64,000 bases of DNA. Source: Macrosoma leucophasiata. Taxonomy: Eukaryota; Arthropoda; Insecta; Lepidoptera; Hedylidae. Shown here in pieces: positions 1 to 9,175 of the stretch. How positions within the stretch are numbered: the first letter of the stretch is position 1; each line of letters begins with the position of its first letter. The position numbers were made by a program, and so were the translations under genes. Under the pieces are notes generated by a model. The model made no database searches, had not been told where the DNA came from, and worked only from the letters and a program-made list of their open reading frames with translations. The DNA is taken from assembly GCA_036365455.1 (NCBI GenBank), contig JAWQUS010000004.1:3045501-3109500 (forward strand), written 5' to 3'.

Positions 1-50
1 CATAAAGCAATGCAATAGATGTGAAGGAAAGATTTGACAAATCGGGCAGG

Positions 51-125
51 GCTTCAGTAGCTCAATTGGAAGAGCGGCTGGACTAGATTCCCAGTAGGTC
101 GCGAGTTCGAGCCTCGCCTGAAGTC
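51..125 (+). pseudogene. tRNA-like domain of tRL (representative copy)
   Basis: The 75 nt fold as a cloverleaf: 7-bp acceptor (GCTTCAG with CTGAAGT, one G-U), TA at positions 8-9, D stem GCTC/GAGC, anticodon stem GCTGG/CCAGT, 5-nt variable loop AGGTC, T stem GCGAG/CTCGC with loop TTCGAGC, and discriminator C. Box A is TAGCTCAATTGG and box B is AGTTCGAGCCT, so a Pol III internal promoter is well preserved. The anticodon loop is 9 nt (ACTAGATTC) instead of 7, so this is probably not a translating tRNA. A 7-nt loop with an A-C closing mismatch would give AGA (Ser), but the long variable arm of tRNA-Ser is absent. I infer a tRNA-derived promoter module rather than a functional tRNA gene. Confidence 0.75.
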
Positions 126-148
126 AAATTTTTCTTTCCATTTTTCTT
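126..148 (+). terminator. Pol III-type T-run terminator of tRL (representative)
   Basis: Two runs of five T (in AAATTTTTC and CATTTTTC) follow the tRNA-like domain within 25 nt. This is the expected form of a Pol III stop signal and recurs in every tRL copy in the window. Confidence 0.6.
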
Positions 149-1737
149 TAAAAATAAAATATATTTCACAAGCATGTGTAAATGCGAAATAATATCAAAC
201 AATTATTAAGGGTAAAAGCGACTTCTTTACGATATTCAATAAACTGAAAAGTCTATTATATCGGTTGCCTAACTAGCATAGTTGGTAATAGATGGCGCTA
301 CTGCTACCATAAAGCAATGCAATAGATGTGAAGGAAAGATTTGACAAATCGGGCAGGGCTTCAGTAGCTCAATTGGAAGAGCGGCTGGACTAGATTCCCA
401 GTAGGTCGCGAGTTCGAGCCTCGCCTGAAGTCAAATTTTTCTTTCCATTTTTCTTTAAAAATAAAATATATTTCACAAGCATGTGTAAATGCGAAATAAT
501 ATCAAACAATTATTAAGGGTAAAAGCGACTTCTTTACGATATTCAATAAACTGAAAAGTCTATTATATCGGTTGCCTAACTAGCATAGTTGGTAATAGAT
601 GGCGCTACTGCTACCATAAAGCAATGCAATAGATGTGAAGGAAAGATTTGACAAATCGGGCAGGGCTTCAGTAGCTCAATTGGAAGAGCGGCTGGACTAG
701 ATTCCCAGTAGGTCGCGAGTTCGAGCCTCGCCTGAAGTCAAATTTTTCTTTCCATTTTTCTTTAAAAATAAAATATATTTCACAAGCATGTGTAAATGCG
801 AAATAATATCAAACAATTATTAAGGGTAAAAGCGACTTCTTTACGATATTCAATAAACTGAAAAGTCTATTATATCGGTTGCCTAACTAGCATAGTTGGT
901 AATAGATGGCGCTACTGCTACCATAAAGCAATGCAATAGATGTGAAGGAAAGATTTGACAAATCGGGCAGGGCTTCAGTAGCTCAATTGGAAGAGCGGCT
1001 GGACTAGATTCCCAGTAGGTCGCGAGTTCGAGCCTCGCCTGAAGTCAAATTTTTCTTTCCATTTTTCTTTAAAAATAAAATATATTTCACAAGCATGTGT
1101 AAATGCGAAATAATATCAAACAATTATTAAGGGTAAAAGCGACTTCTTTACGATATTCAATAAACTGAAAAGTCTATTATATCGGTTGCCTAACTAGCAT
1201 AGTTGGTAATAGATGGCGCTACTGCTACCATAAAGCAATGCAATAGATGTGAAGGAAAGATTTGACAAATCGGGCAGGGCTTCAGTAGCTCAATTGGAAG
1301 AGCGGCTGGACTAGATTCCCAGTAGGTCGCGAGTTCGAGCCTCGCCTGAAGTCAAATTTTTCTTTCCATTTTTCTTTAAAAATAAAATATATTTCACAAG
1401 CATGTGTAAATGCGAAATAATATCAAACAATTATTAAGGGTAAAAGCGACTTCTTTACGATATTCAATAAACTGAAAAGTCTATTATATCGGTTGCCTAA
1501 CTAGCATAGTTGGTAATAGATGGCGCTACTGCTACCATAAAGCAATGCAATAGATGTGAAGGAAAGATTTGACAAATCGGGCAGGGCTTCAGTAGCTCAA
1601 TTGGAAGAGCGGCTGGACTAGATTCCCAGTAGGTCGCGAGTTCGAGCCTCGCCTGAAGTCAAATTTTTCTTTCCATTTTTCTTTAAAAATAAAATATATT
1701 TCACAAGCATGTGTAAATGCGAAATAATATCAAACAA

Positions 1738-2179
1738 AGATACCATCAATTGTACAACGTAAAATACTAACTACAAAGTTACTAGATCCATTAATAAAAT
1801 GATACTTAAGCCGGACACCTCATTAAATAAAGATAATGAATAGTTTACTTATCAAAGGCTAGTCATTGATTGCTCGGGGCTTAGGTGAATAAATGCATTT
1901 TGCAAGTTATAAGAGACATTTTTTGTCTATTTAATATGAAGTAGTTCTTAAGCTTCTTTATTCAACATTTATTTATTATTTCTTGCACAATTACGTACAT
2001 GCGGCGAACTTAATGCTAAAAAGCGTTCTCTCCCAGTCAACCTTTGGGTAGTGAATAAATATTTTATGTAGTGCAATGAGAAGGGGAAAATAAAAATAAG
2101 CTTATAATGTATAACGGTGAAATAATATACATATGTATATATATTATTTTTATTTATTTCATATCACTGAAATTTCCAA
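1738..2179. other. AT-rich stretch without recognised features
   Basis: No ORF, RNA or repeat that I recognise. It lies inside the presumed spineless first intron. Confidence 0.5.
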
Positions 2180-2313
2180 TCCAATCCAATCCACTTCCAC
2201 CTATCCGAATTGGAGCAGCGTGGTGGAGTGAGCTCCAGGCCTCCTCCCAAAAGGGGAGAGACTCGTGCCCAGCAGTGGGACGTATAAAGGGTTGCCGTTA
2301 TTATATTATTTAT
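2180..2313 (+). repeat. SINE-C, 5'-truncated tail
   Basis: Contains ATTGGAGCAGCGTGGTGGAG, GGGGAGAGACTCGTGCCCAG and CAGTGGGACGTATAAAGGG, ending in an ATT-rich tail. It matches the 3' part of the longer copy at 33957-34318. Confidence 0.8.
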
Positions 2314-2350
2314 AAGGTACAGAAATATTTATTTATTTTTGAAATAATTA

Positions 2351-2659
2351 AACTGCCTCGGTAGCCTAGTGGTAGCAGGCCACTACTACTACGCTGAGGT
2401 CCTGGGTTCGATTCCCGGGTAGGGGGTTATCAGAGATGATGGTGTAAAGTCCATTATCTCTGGTTCTATTGGGATTTTTCCATTTTCTGGAAATTTCCCA
2501 GTACCTTGAAGTTTGGTAATGTGCCCGGAGATGTCAACAGGCTCGCCACCTGTTACATGGGCCAAAACGTAACCGGCGAGTCGTGGGTGTTTGCATGTAT
2601 GCTTGAATGCATGCATTTACCTCTGCCTACCTCTTTGGGGATTACAGGCGTGAAGTTAC
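2351..2659 (+). mobile_element. SINE-A, full length with target duplication
   Basis: tRNA-like head with box A (TAGCCTAGTGGTAGC) and box B (GGGTTCGATTCCCGGG), a body beginning TTATCAGAGAT, and 3' end CTCTGCCTACC…GGCGTGAAGTTACG. It is flanked by the 10-bp direct repeat GAAATAATTA at 2341-2350 and 2660-2669, the mark of a retroposed insertion. Short ORFs through this family on either strand are shadows. Confidence 0.9.
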
Positions 2660-2669
2660 GAAATAATTA

Positions 2670-3189
2670 TTTCCTTAAGCCATTCGTTAAGTATGTATCT
2701 TAAAACATATAAAGTTCTGTAAAGGAGTCTAAAAAAAAAATGTATACAGAATGCATTTATTCAATTCAAGCTACTAAATGTTTTATTTCATAAATTTTGA
2801 AATAAAAAATAAAGCTTAAACAGACAAACTTTAAACAAGTAGCGCATATAATTTCTCGATGTAATTAACACTCAATATTACAAAGGTCAACATAAAACCG
2901 TGGGGCTAAAAATACCCATGCGAAATTCTTTTCAAATCAAACGCTACCGCCGTGCAGGGTTGATATAGCCACCTGCTTATTGCCGTTAAACCAATTGAGC
3001 TCAAAGTCAATTTGGACCCACTTTATTGATGTGGAATTATGACATGCATTTAATTGATGCATTAAAGGGTTAACGCTGTCGGTTCTCTAACGCGCGATGA
3101 CATTTATGCAAATACAGATAATCGGTTATATTTTTATTGGCATTTTTAAATTACATTCTGGATGTTTTATTGTAAGTACATCTTCTATT
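2670..3189. other. AT-rich stretch without recognised features
   Basis: No coding signal. Contains several A-runs and a possible polyadenylation-like AATAAA, but nothing that supports a gene. Confidence 0.5.
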
Positions 3190-3362
3190 ATATAAAAATA
3201 AGTCGGGTTTTCCTTCCTGACGCTATAACTCCAGAATGCACCAACCGATTTCCACGGTTTTGCATTCGTTGGAAAGGTCTCGGGTTCCGTGTGGTTTATA
3301 GCAAAGAAAATTCAGGATAATAAAAGGACATCCACGCGGGTGAAGCCGCGGCAACAGCTAGT
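3190..3362 (+). mobile_element. Short dispersed element ending CAACAGCTAGT (Helitron-like?)
   Basis: Ends with a GCGG…CCGC mini-hairpin followed by GGCAACAGCTAGT. Copies at 40965-41152 and 53680-53858 have the same end. A hairpin just before a CTAG-type terminus fits a non-autonomous Helitron, but the same terminus also occurs in other moth repeats, so the class is uncertain. Confidence 0.45.
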
Positions 3363-3463
3363 CTTTATTATAAAGCTAGACGCCGCTCGCGAATCTACGT
3401 GCGTGGTAAGTTCTTGTGATTAAAAAATTCGCTTTAAACCTTTTGTTCTGATTTGGAGGTTGT

Positions 3464-3630
3464 ATCGGTAGAGCTCCAGTGACAGAGCTAAAGGACGTAA
3501 TCAACGCCGCATCACCTATCTACTTTCAGATACCTGGAGTTCAGCGTTATCGTAGTCGTGTCAGGTGGCAATGTAGGTGCAGCCTGTAATTTTCCATAGA
3601 GACCTAGAGACCTCGGGAGTGGCAAGAACT
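3464..3630 (+). repeat. SINE-B, degenerate copy
   Basis: Starts GTAGAGCTCCAGTGACAGAGCT and keeps the TCAGGTGGCAATGTA block, but is heavily diverged. It abuts an opposite-strand copy. Confidence 0.65.
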
Positions 3631-3636
3631 TGTTTC

Positions 3637-3925
3637 TTTTTTTATGTAATGGAAGTGGCAAACAAGCATGCAGTTCACATTGATGTTAAGTGATGACTGC
3701 CGCCTATAGACACCCACACAAAGACCAAGGCCAAAATGCAGATGCGTTACCACTCCTGAGGCCTAAGGTGTTATGCATCTGAGCCGGAAATTACAGGGCC
3801 GTACATTACCACCTGACCGGAACACGATAGTGCTGAACACTACCATTTAGCGGCAGGTATATTAAGTACCTAATGCGGTGGTGCCTACGCCCCCGAGCCC
3901 CGTCACTGGAGCTCTACCACCAGTC
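3637..3925 (-). mobile_element. SINE-B, near full length
   Basis: On the minus strand it runs from ACTGGTGGTAGAGCTCCAGTG through CCGGCACAG and GCATGCTTGTTTGCC to a poly(A) tail (poly(T) at 3637-3643 on plus). The 5' end carries an inverted repeat, GAGCTCC…GGAGCTC. Partner LINE unknown. Confidence 0.85.
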
Positions 3926-4413
3926 TTCCAGACTGCGTTGCCACTTCTGAGGCAAAGCTGAGGTTTATGCCTCTATGTTGGCAATTATGTTAATAATTGA
4001 ACAGCATTGTAATAAACACGTCTATTTAGCTACAACTATAACTTTACTACTCATAAGAACAAAGAATATAAATGTTTCTTAAAATGTCGCAGATTTTTTT
4101 TTTGAATAGGTACTTGATTTTAATATCAGTTGTTGAAAACTTGTAAGTCGTGTAGTTGTCAGACTAATTAGATACTCGTATCGGTAGGCGGTATCAAAAG
4201 ATTTAAATATACCTATATCCAGGGAAATAGACTTATTTTATTTTATTCGTTTATGTTTTATATCCTAATTAGCTATAGTTTTAATAAGTCAATATTCACA
4301 CGTTACATTAATTTCACATACCTACTCATTTTTCTGAACCGGCTGAAGGGGATCGTATACCTGATATTAAAACAAAAAAAACTTACAAATTATGTCGCGT
4401 CCATTAAACTAAA

Positions 4414-4533
4414 ATGTTTTTTTTTAAGTTTTAAAAGTGGCAAACAAGCATACAGTTTACATTGATGTTAAGTGATGACTGAAGCCTATAGACACCCACA
4501 CAATGACCAGAGGTAAAAATGCAGATGCGATAA
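4414..4533 (-). repeat. SINE-B, 5'-truncated
   Basis: Only the 3' third (AAACAAGCATACAG to TGCAGATGCG) with its T-run is present. Confidence 0.75.
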
Positions 4534-4931
4534 AATATGATGTTTTATAAAATCTATGTTTGTTATGTCCTATGTAGGTCTCTAATTAGGTTTTCACGAA
4601 CTACGCTCATTGTAATAAAACTATTTTTACGGGTTTATTTCGCGTAGGTATATTAAACTGAAATGATTTTTAAAATCAACCCGACGTTTTGGTCGCTTTT
4701 CAGCTTCCGTGGTCCCGGGCAAACTGAGTTGACATTTTTCTGACAGCATTTTGAAAAAAATATATTATTATGTAGCTACGTCCATCGATTTTGTAAACGT
4801 CTTGCGTAGCGTTCAGGATAAACGCAAAAATGACTTCGTATGGTATCTTGAGGTCTTGCAGACTACTGCGGTTGTCTATCGCTGGACGATGCAATCACTA
4901 AGAAAATAGTCATAAATTGACCATTCCTCTC
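4534..4931. other. Diverged repeat remnants, no gene
   Basis: Includes a block around 4670-4730 (AAATCAACCCGACGTTTTGG) related to one at about 9078-9110. The 20-mer at 4876-4895 recurs at 6489-6508. No coding support. Confidence 0.4.
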
Positions 4932-5015
4932 TGAAGTAAAACTACAGCTTGCTGGATTACAACTGACTTTATTAGTATAAGGTAAATCGCCACAACGCGA
5001 AGATCGACTACCTAC

Positions 5016-5344
5016 GTAACGTAACTTCACGCCTGTAATCCCCGAAGGGGTAGGCAGAGGTAAATGCATGCATTCAAGCATACATGCAAACACCCACGAT
5101 TCGCCGGTTACGTTTTTGGCCCATGTAACAGGTGGCGAGCCTGTTGACATCTCCGGGCACATTACCAAACTTCAAGATACTGGGAAATTTCCAGAAAATG
5201 GAAAAATCCCAATAGAACCACAGATAATGGACTTTACACCATCATCTCTGATAACCCCCTACCCGGGAATCGAACCCAGGACCTCAGCGTAGTAGTAGTG
5301 GCCTGCTACCACTAGGCTACCGAGGCAGTTCCATTGCAGTACCA
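5016..5344 (-). mobile_element. SINE-A inserted in the TRIM 3' LTR
   Basis: A 329-bp insertion flanked by the 13-bp duplication ATCGACTACCTAC (5003-5015 and 5345-5357). The head end is preceded by about 18 bp of extra sequence beyond the usual AACTGCC start. The intact sister LTR at 5743-5843 shows the pre-insertion state. Confidence 0.95.
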
Positions 5345-5374
5345 ATCGACTACCTACATTAATAATATGTTACA

Positions 5375-5384
5375 TCTTTCCCTT
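5375..5384 (-). promoter_or_regulatory. TRIM polypurine tract
   Basis: AAGGGAAAGA sits immediately before the TGTAAC start of the downstream LTR, the required position for plus-strand priming. Confidence 0.8.
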
Positions 5385-5725
5385 AAAATAAAAGCTTAAA
5401 AGTATAATAGAAAGTTTTCAGTAAAGCATTACATAACACTTAGTGCCTATTTCTTAAATTACAAGTTGACAAGTATTTTAAATAAACACATTATTACAAA
5501 TGCATAAGTGCTTATCACACCGTTACCGATATAATTAAATATTTATGCTTACTGAATTATATATGTATATGCGTAATAAAGTTTCAGAAACAATTATTAA
5601 ATTAAGGTACAATTTTACCAGTCTCACAAATTTTAATAATGTATCTAGTAGATAACTTATTTATGGAACATCGATCCTATAAGATCACGAGCCCTACGTG
5701 AAGCTGCCCTGTACGTCTTATGTTG

Positions 5726-5742
5726 TCCCACCGCTGCCACCA
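5726..5742 (-). promoter_or_regulatory. TRIM primer-binding site, tRNA-Leu type
   Basis: TGGTGGCAGCGGTGGGA directly follows the LTR end. Its complement, TCCCACCGCTGCCACCA, matches what I remember of the 3' end of tRNA-Leu(AAG) plus CCA, so minus-strand synthesis was probably primed by tRNA-Leu. Confidence 0.8.
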
Positions 5743-5843
5743 TGAAGTAAAACTACAGCTTGCTGGATTACGACTGACTTTATTAGTATAGGGTAAATCA
5801 CCACAACACGAAGATCGACTACCTACATTAATAATATGTTACA
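5743..5843 (-). repeat. TRIM 5' LTR, intact
   Basis: 101 bp, TG…CA. It contains the uninterrupted sequence ATCGACTACCTAC at which the other LTR carries a SINE, so it serves as an internal empty-site reference. Confidence 0.9.
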
Positions 5844-5940
5844 CTCTCCTTTTATCCAAAACGACTGCGCCTAAAATTTTATGAAGAAATTTAGAAATTA
5901 GTAACATATAGATTACTGTATAAATTTACATACTTTATAC

Positions 5941-6240
5941 GTAACTTCACGCCTGTAGGGGTAGGCAGAGGTAAAATGCATGCATTCAAGCATACATGCA
6001 AACACCCACGATTCGCCGGTTACGTTTTTGGCCTATGTAACAGGTGGCGAGCCTGTCGACATCTCCGGGCACATAACCAAACTTCGAGGCACTGGGAAAT
6101 TTCCAGAAAATTGAAAAATCCCAATAGAACCAGAGATAAAGGACTTTTCGCCATTATCTCTCATAAGCCCCTACCCGGGAATCTAACCCAGAACCTCAGT
6201 TTAGTAGTAGCAGCCTGCTACCACTAGGCTACCGAGGCAG
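5941..6240 (-). mobile_element. SINE-A with imperfect target duplication
   Basis: Complete head-to-tail copy, with a small deletion in the CCCCTTCGGGG hairpin region. Flanks 5925-5940 and 6241-6256 match at about 13 of 16 bases (TTTACATACTTTATAC against TTTACAAACTTTATGT), an old target-site duplication. Confidence 0.85.
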
Positions 6241-6580
6241 TTTACAAACTTTATGTATTATGATATTAATGATAACATAAGCAATTCATTAATTGTACGG
6301 ACCCCTGTGAACGCAAGTTCAACTTGTACTTGGCCGCTTTTTATAACTGTAACATACGAGTAAATATATTTGAAGTTAAACTCTAGTTTACACTAAAGCA
6401 GTTGAAAGGACAATCATCCCCCAGAGACCGTCCAGGGGTCGATGTCCCTTGGCAACAAGCTGATAACACATAACCTTAGCGTAAGATGTGTATCGCTGGA
6501 CGATGCAATCGCCAAGTCGACACGCCAGGGATACAAAGGTTATGTTGTTATTATTCATGATTTTGTACATTTATTATAAA

Positions 6581-6896
6581 CATAGAACAACACGGGCCAC
6601 CGGCCGCCGCTTCGGACCGGAGAGGAGTAGCCAAATACAGGCTTTCCCCTCCATCAAAGCACAAGCCCAAATGGCCCTACGCCTGTCGCCTAGATGTTTA
6701 ATTGTGTGCGTGAAATTGTTAATGTATTTTGTTAAAGTCAAGGTGTGAGTTTCGTAGTAATAGACGATTTTTGTAGTGTGTGTATCACACGTAGTTTTCC
6801 CCGCAAAAAATGTTAGACTGTTTTGCATCGGTAATAAACCCTATGGCTACTCCCCTCGGGTCTGCCGCGGCGGCCGGTGGCTCGTGTTGCTCTATG
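6581..6896 (+). mobile_element. hAT-like MITE (CATAGA family), complete
   Basis: 316 bp with long inverted termini beginning CATAGAACAACACGGGCC and ending GTTGCTCTATG. It is flanked by the exact 8-bp duplication ATTATAAA (6573-6580 and 6897-6904). Eight-base duplications are the hAT signature. There is no transposase, so it is non-autonomous. ORFs on both strands here are by-products of the inverted termini. Confidence 0.9.
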
Positions 6897-6937
6897 ATTA
6901 TAAATAAGTTGTACTTGTTTAGTCCTGTTTAAATTTT

Positions 6938-7044
6938 ACTGATGGTAGAGTTAAAGTGCAGAAGCTCGAGGGCGTAGGCACAACCGCATTACCTGATCTA
7001 TCTGCCGCCAAATGGTATTTACTGTTCAGCACTATCGTGTTCAG
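6938..7044 (+). repeat. SINE-B, 5' part (split by RTE insertion)
   Basis: From ACTGATGGTAGAG to ACTATCGTGTTCAG. The remainder of the same copy resumes at 7513 after the LINE. Confidence 0.85.
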
Positions 7045-7512
7045 TATCAGTGTCTGAAGAAGAAAGTCTTTGTCCAGTGTGTGTTGCCAGTGATGACATA
7101 CGGAACTGAAACGTGGTAGCTCACTATGGGCCTCATAAGAAGGCTCAAGGTCACTCAGAGAGCAATGGAGTGCTCGGAGTTTCTCTGCGAGACCGAATCA
7201 GAAATGAGGCGATCCGCATGGGAACCAAAGTAACCGACATAGCCCACCGAATAGCGAAACTGAAGTGACAGTGGGCAGGGCACATAGCTCGAAGAACTGA
7301 CGGCCGTTGGGAAAGAGCAGTTCCAGAGTGGCGACCAGGTACCGGGAAACAAAGCGTGGGCAGGCCTCCCACAAGATGGACCGATGACTTGGTGAAGGTC
7401 GCGGGTAATCGCTGGATGAGGGCGGCCCAGGACCGTTCGTTGTGGCATTCTTTGGGAGAGGCCTTTGTTCAGCAGTGGACGTCTTTTGGCTGAAATGATG
7501 ATGATGATGATG
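7045..7512 (+). pseudogene. RTE-like LINE 3' end: reverse transcriptase C-terminus, broken
   Basis: 5'-truncated LINE insertion. Readable pieces in shifting frames include QCVLPVMTYGTETW, VTDIAHRIAKLK, RWTDDLVKVAGNRWMRAAQD and FVQQWTSFG followed by a stop. I recognise these as the C-terminal region of RTE-type endonuclease/reverse transcriptases of moths. There are in-frame stops and at least two frameshifts, so it is dead. The 3' end runs GCAGTGGACGTC…ATGATGATGATGATGA, a simple trinucleotide tail. It is flanked by the 14-bp duplication ACTATCGTGTTCAG (7031-7044 and 7513-7526), proving insertion into an existing SINE-B. Confidence 0.9.
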
Positions 7513-7684
7513 ACTATCGTGTTCAGGTTAGATGGTAATTTATGACATGTAGTAATAACTATCACGGAGACATAACAACTTAGGTCTCAGAGAAGCAAAG
7601 CATCTGCATTTCGACTTCTGGTTTTTATGTAGATGTCTAATGTGAACTGCAGGCTTGTTTGCCACCCTCATTACATAAAAAAAT
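7513..7684 (+). repeat. SINE-B, 3' part (continuation)
   Basis: Starts with the second copy of the 14-bp duplication and runs to GCTTGTTTGCCACC and an A-run. Confidence 0.85.
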
Positions 7685-7733
7685 ACAAATACTTTATTTT
7701 TAAATCTAGAAGTCAGATGCGTTGACATTGTAT

Positions 7734-8016
7734 TTTATTAATGTAATGGAAGTTGGAAATAATCATGCAGTTTACATTTATGTTAAGTGATGACTACAGC
7801 CTATAGACACCCGCACTAACACCAAAGTAAAAATGCAGATGCGTTACCACTCCTGAGGCTTAACGTGTTGTGCCTCTGTGCCGGCAATTACAGGGCCGTA
7901 CATTACCACCAGACCGGAACACGATAGTGCTAAACACTGCCATTTAGCGGCAAGTATATTAGGTAATGCGGCCGTGTCTACGCCCGCGAGCTCAGTCACT
8001 GGATCTCTATCACAAG
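7734..8016 (-). repeat. SINE-B, near full length, diverged
   Basis: Head at about 8010 (GATAGAGATCCAGTGACTGAGC) and 3' end at about 7735, with several substitutions. Confidence 0.8.
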
Positions 8017-8034
8017 TATAGTTGAGAACAGGGG

Positions 8035-8213
8035 GTTATACAGTTCTAATTTCCTGACACAGAGGCATAATACCTTAGGCCTCAGGAGTGGTAACGCATC
8101 TACATTGAAATCTCTTGTTTCATACAGATATTTATGTGCTACAATATTTCTTACCATCAATGTAAACTGTATGCTTGTTTGCCTTGCCACTGCTGATGAT
8201 ATTAAAAAAAATG
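8035..8213 (+). repeat. SINE-B, 5'-truncated, diverged
   Basis: Begins at CTAATTTCCTGACACAGAGG and ends GCTTGTTTGCC…A-run. Adjacent and opposite to the preceding copy. Confidence 0.75.
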
Positions 8214-8475
8214 CAAATGCTTATAACATACGTTAACCCCCCACCGACAGGGGGCGAAAAAATTAACATTATTCATTACCAGCTCTAATTACAGCATTGC
8301 ACTTTAGCACCGGGCTTTCATTAATTTTACAACGCGTGTGGTTTGGTTGCCAGCTTATTAAATTAAAAAAAAACAGCTAGTACAAACATTATTGAAAATT
8401 AGGTGGTTTTCATTACGGCTAGTAGGTATTACAGGTGTTTGGTTATAATACCGGCGGTTATAATACTCATACTCG

Positions 8476-8476
8476 T

Positions 8477-8574
<98 letters not shown>

Positions 8575-8579
8575 ATCGT

Positions 8580-8625
<46 letters not shown>

Positions 8626-8634
8626 ACGATTATT
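8476..8634. repeat. (TA)n microsatellite with palindromic flanks
   Basis: Two long TA blocks separated by AATAATCGTCAA. The second block is closed by TTGACGATTATT (8623-8634), the exact reverse complement of 8571-8582, so 8571-8634 is one perfect palindrome able to form a cruciform. Confidence 0.9.
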
Positions 8635-8668
8635 CTTTCGATTTTTGTCAAATTTCTACTATTTTTTT

Positions 8669-8908
8669 TTTTACTGGCGATAGAGCTCCAGTGACTGAGC
8701 TCGCGGGCATAGGTACCAACCGCATTACCTAATATACTTGCTATATATCTCTAATTTCCGGCACAGTGGCATAATATCTTAGGCATCAGGAATGGTAACG
8801 CATCTGCATTTTGACTTTGGTTTTTATGTGGGTTTAGGCTGCAGTCATCACTTAACATCAATGTGAACTCCATGCTTGTTTACCAATTATTTTACATAAA
8901 AAAAATCT
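8669..8908 (+). repeat. SINE-B with internal deletion
   Basis: Head ACTGGCGATAGAGCTCCAG is joined after TATACTTGC directly to the TAATTTCCGGCACAG block; poly(A) at 8897-8907. Confidence 0.8.
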
Positions 8909-9175
8909 TCAAAATATATTTTAACTTTACTTGGCTTTCTTTGGTCTTTTTTTAAATTCTTGTGTGTAGTAGAGAACAAAGAGTAAAAATTTATTTTTAT
9001 TTAAATTCATAAAACTATTTCACATTGAAATAAAACAAATTTTCAGATTTTCATATCTCGCGTGTATTTTAAAACAATTTCAAATCAACCCCATGTTTCG
9101 GTTGCTTTTTTACGTCACTATAATTAAGATTTTAATTTCAATTTGGGTAATACAGTAGCTCATTTAAAAAAAATA

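Larger units (their letters stand above)
1..1737 (+). repeat. tRL tandem array 1 (six 307-bp units, truncated by window start)
   Basis: Units start at 1, 308, 615, 922, 1229 and 1536, an exact 307-bp period, and look identical to one another by eye. Each contains a 75-nt tRNA-like domain (51-125, 358-432, 665-739, 972-1046, 1279-1353, 1586-1660). Upstream are about 170 nt that include AATAGATGGCGCT; downstream is a T-rich/A-rich tail. The last unit stops at GCGAAATAATATCAAACAA (about 1737), the same end motif seen at three other tRL insertions. The left end of the array is outside the window. Near-identity implies recent amplification or homogenisation; an assembly artefact cannot be excluded. 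Confidence 0.95.
4932..5843 (-). mobile_element. TRIM-type miniature LTR retrotransposon, complete
   Basis: Read on the minus strand: a 101-bp LTR (5843-5743) begins TGTAACATATT and ends TTACTTCA. Immediately inside lies a primer-binding site, then about 330 bp of non-coding DNA, a polypurine tract, and a second 101-bp LTR (5374-4932) that is interrupted by a SINE-A. The LTRs differ at about 4 of 101 positions. Both termini are TG…CA, and each LTR has an AATAAA in ACTAATAAAGTC. The element is flanked by the 5-bp duplication CTCTC (4927-4931 and 5844-5848). With 368 bp of internal sequence and no ORF it must be non-autonomous, mobilised by a full-length element elsewhere. Confidence 0.9.

Noticed and set aside
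51..125. Functional tRNA gene (Ser-AGA or suppressor-like CTA)
   Set aside because: The anticodon loop is 9 nt, or 7 nt with a mismatched closing pair; a tRNA-Ser long arm is missing and the discriminator is C. Better seen as a tRNA-derived promoter module.
1..1737. CRISPR-like array
   Set aside because: 307-bp identical monomers with no short repeat/spacer structure, in a eukaryotic genome.
2389..2703. Recurring small proteins ending LPLPTPSGITGVKL or containing HVTGGEPVDISGH
   Set aside because: They are translations of SINE-A on either strand; they recur wherever the SINE occurs and share no start or codon pattern of a gene.
4927..5848. Endogenous retrovirus with envelope or polymerase
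   Set aside because: The internal region is only 368 bp with no ORF; it is a miniature non-autonomous LTR element.
8403..8732. 109-codon IYIYIY ORF
   Set aside because: Translation of the (TA)n microsatellite.
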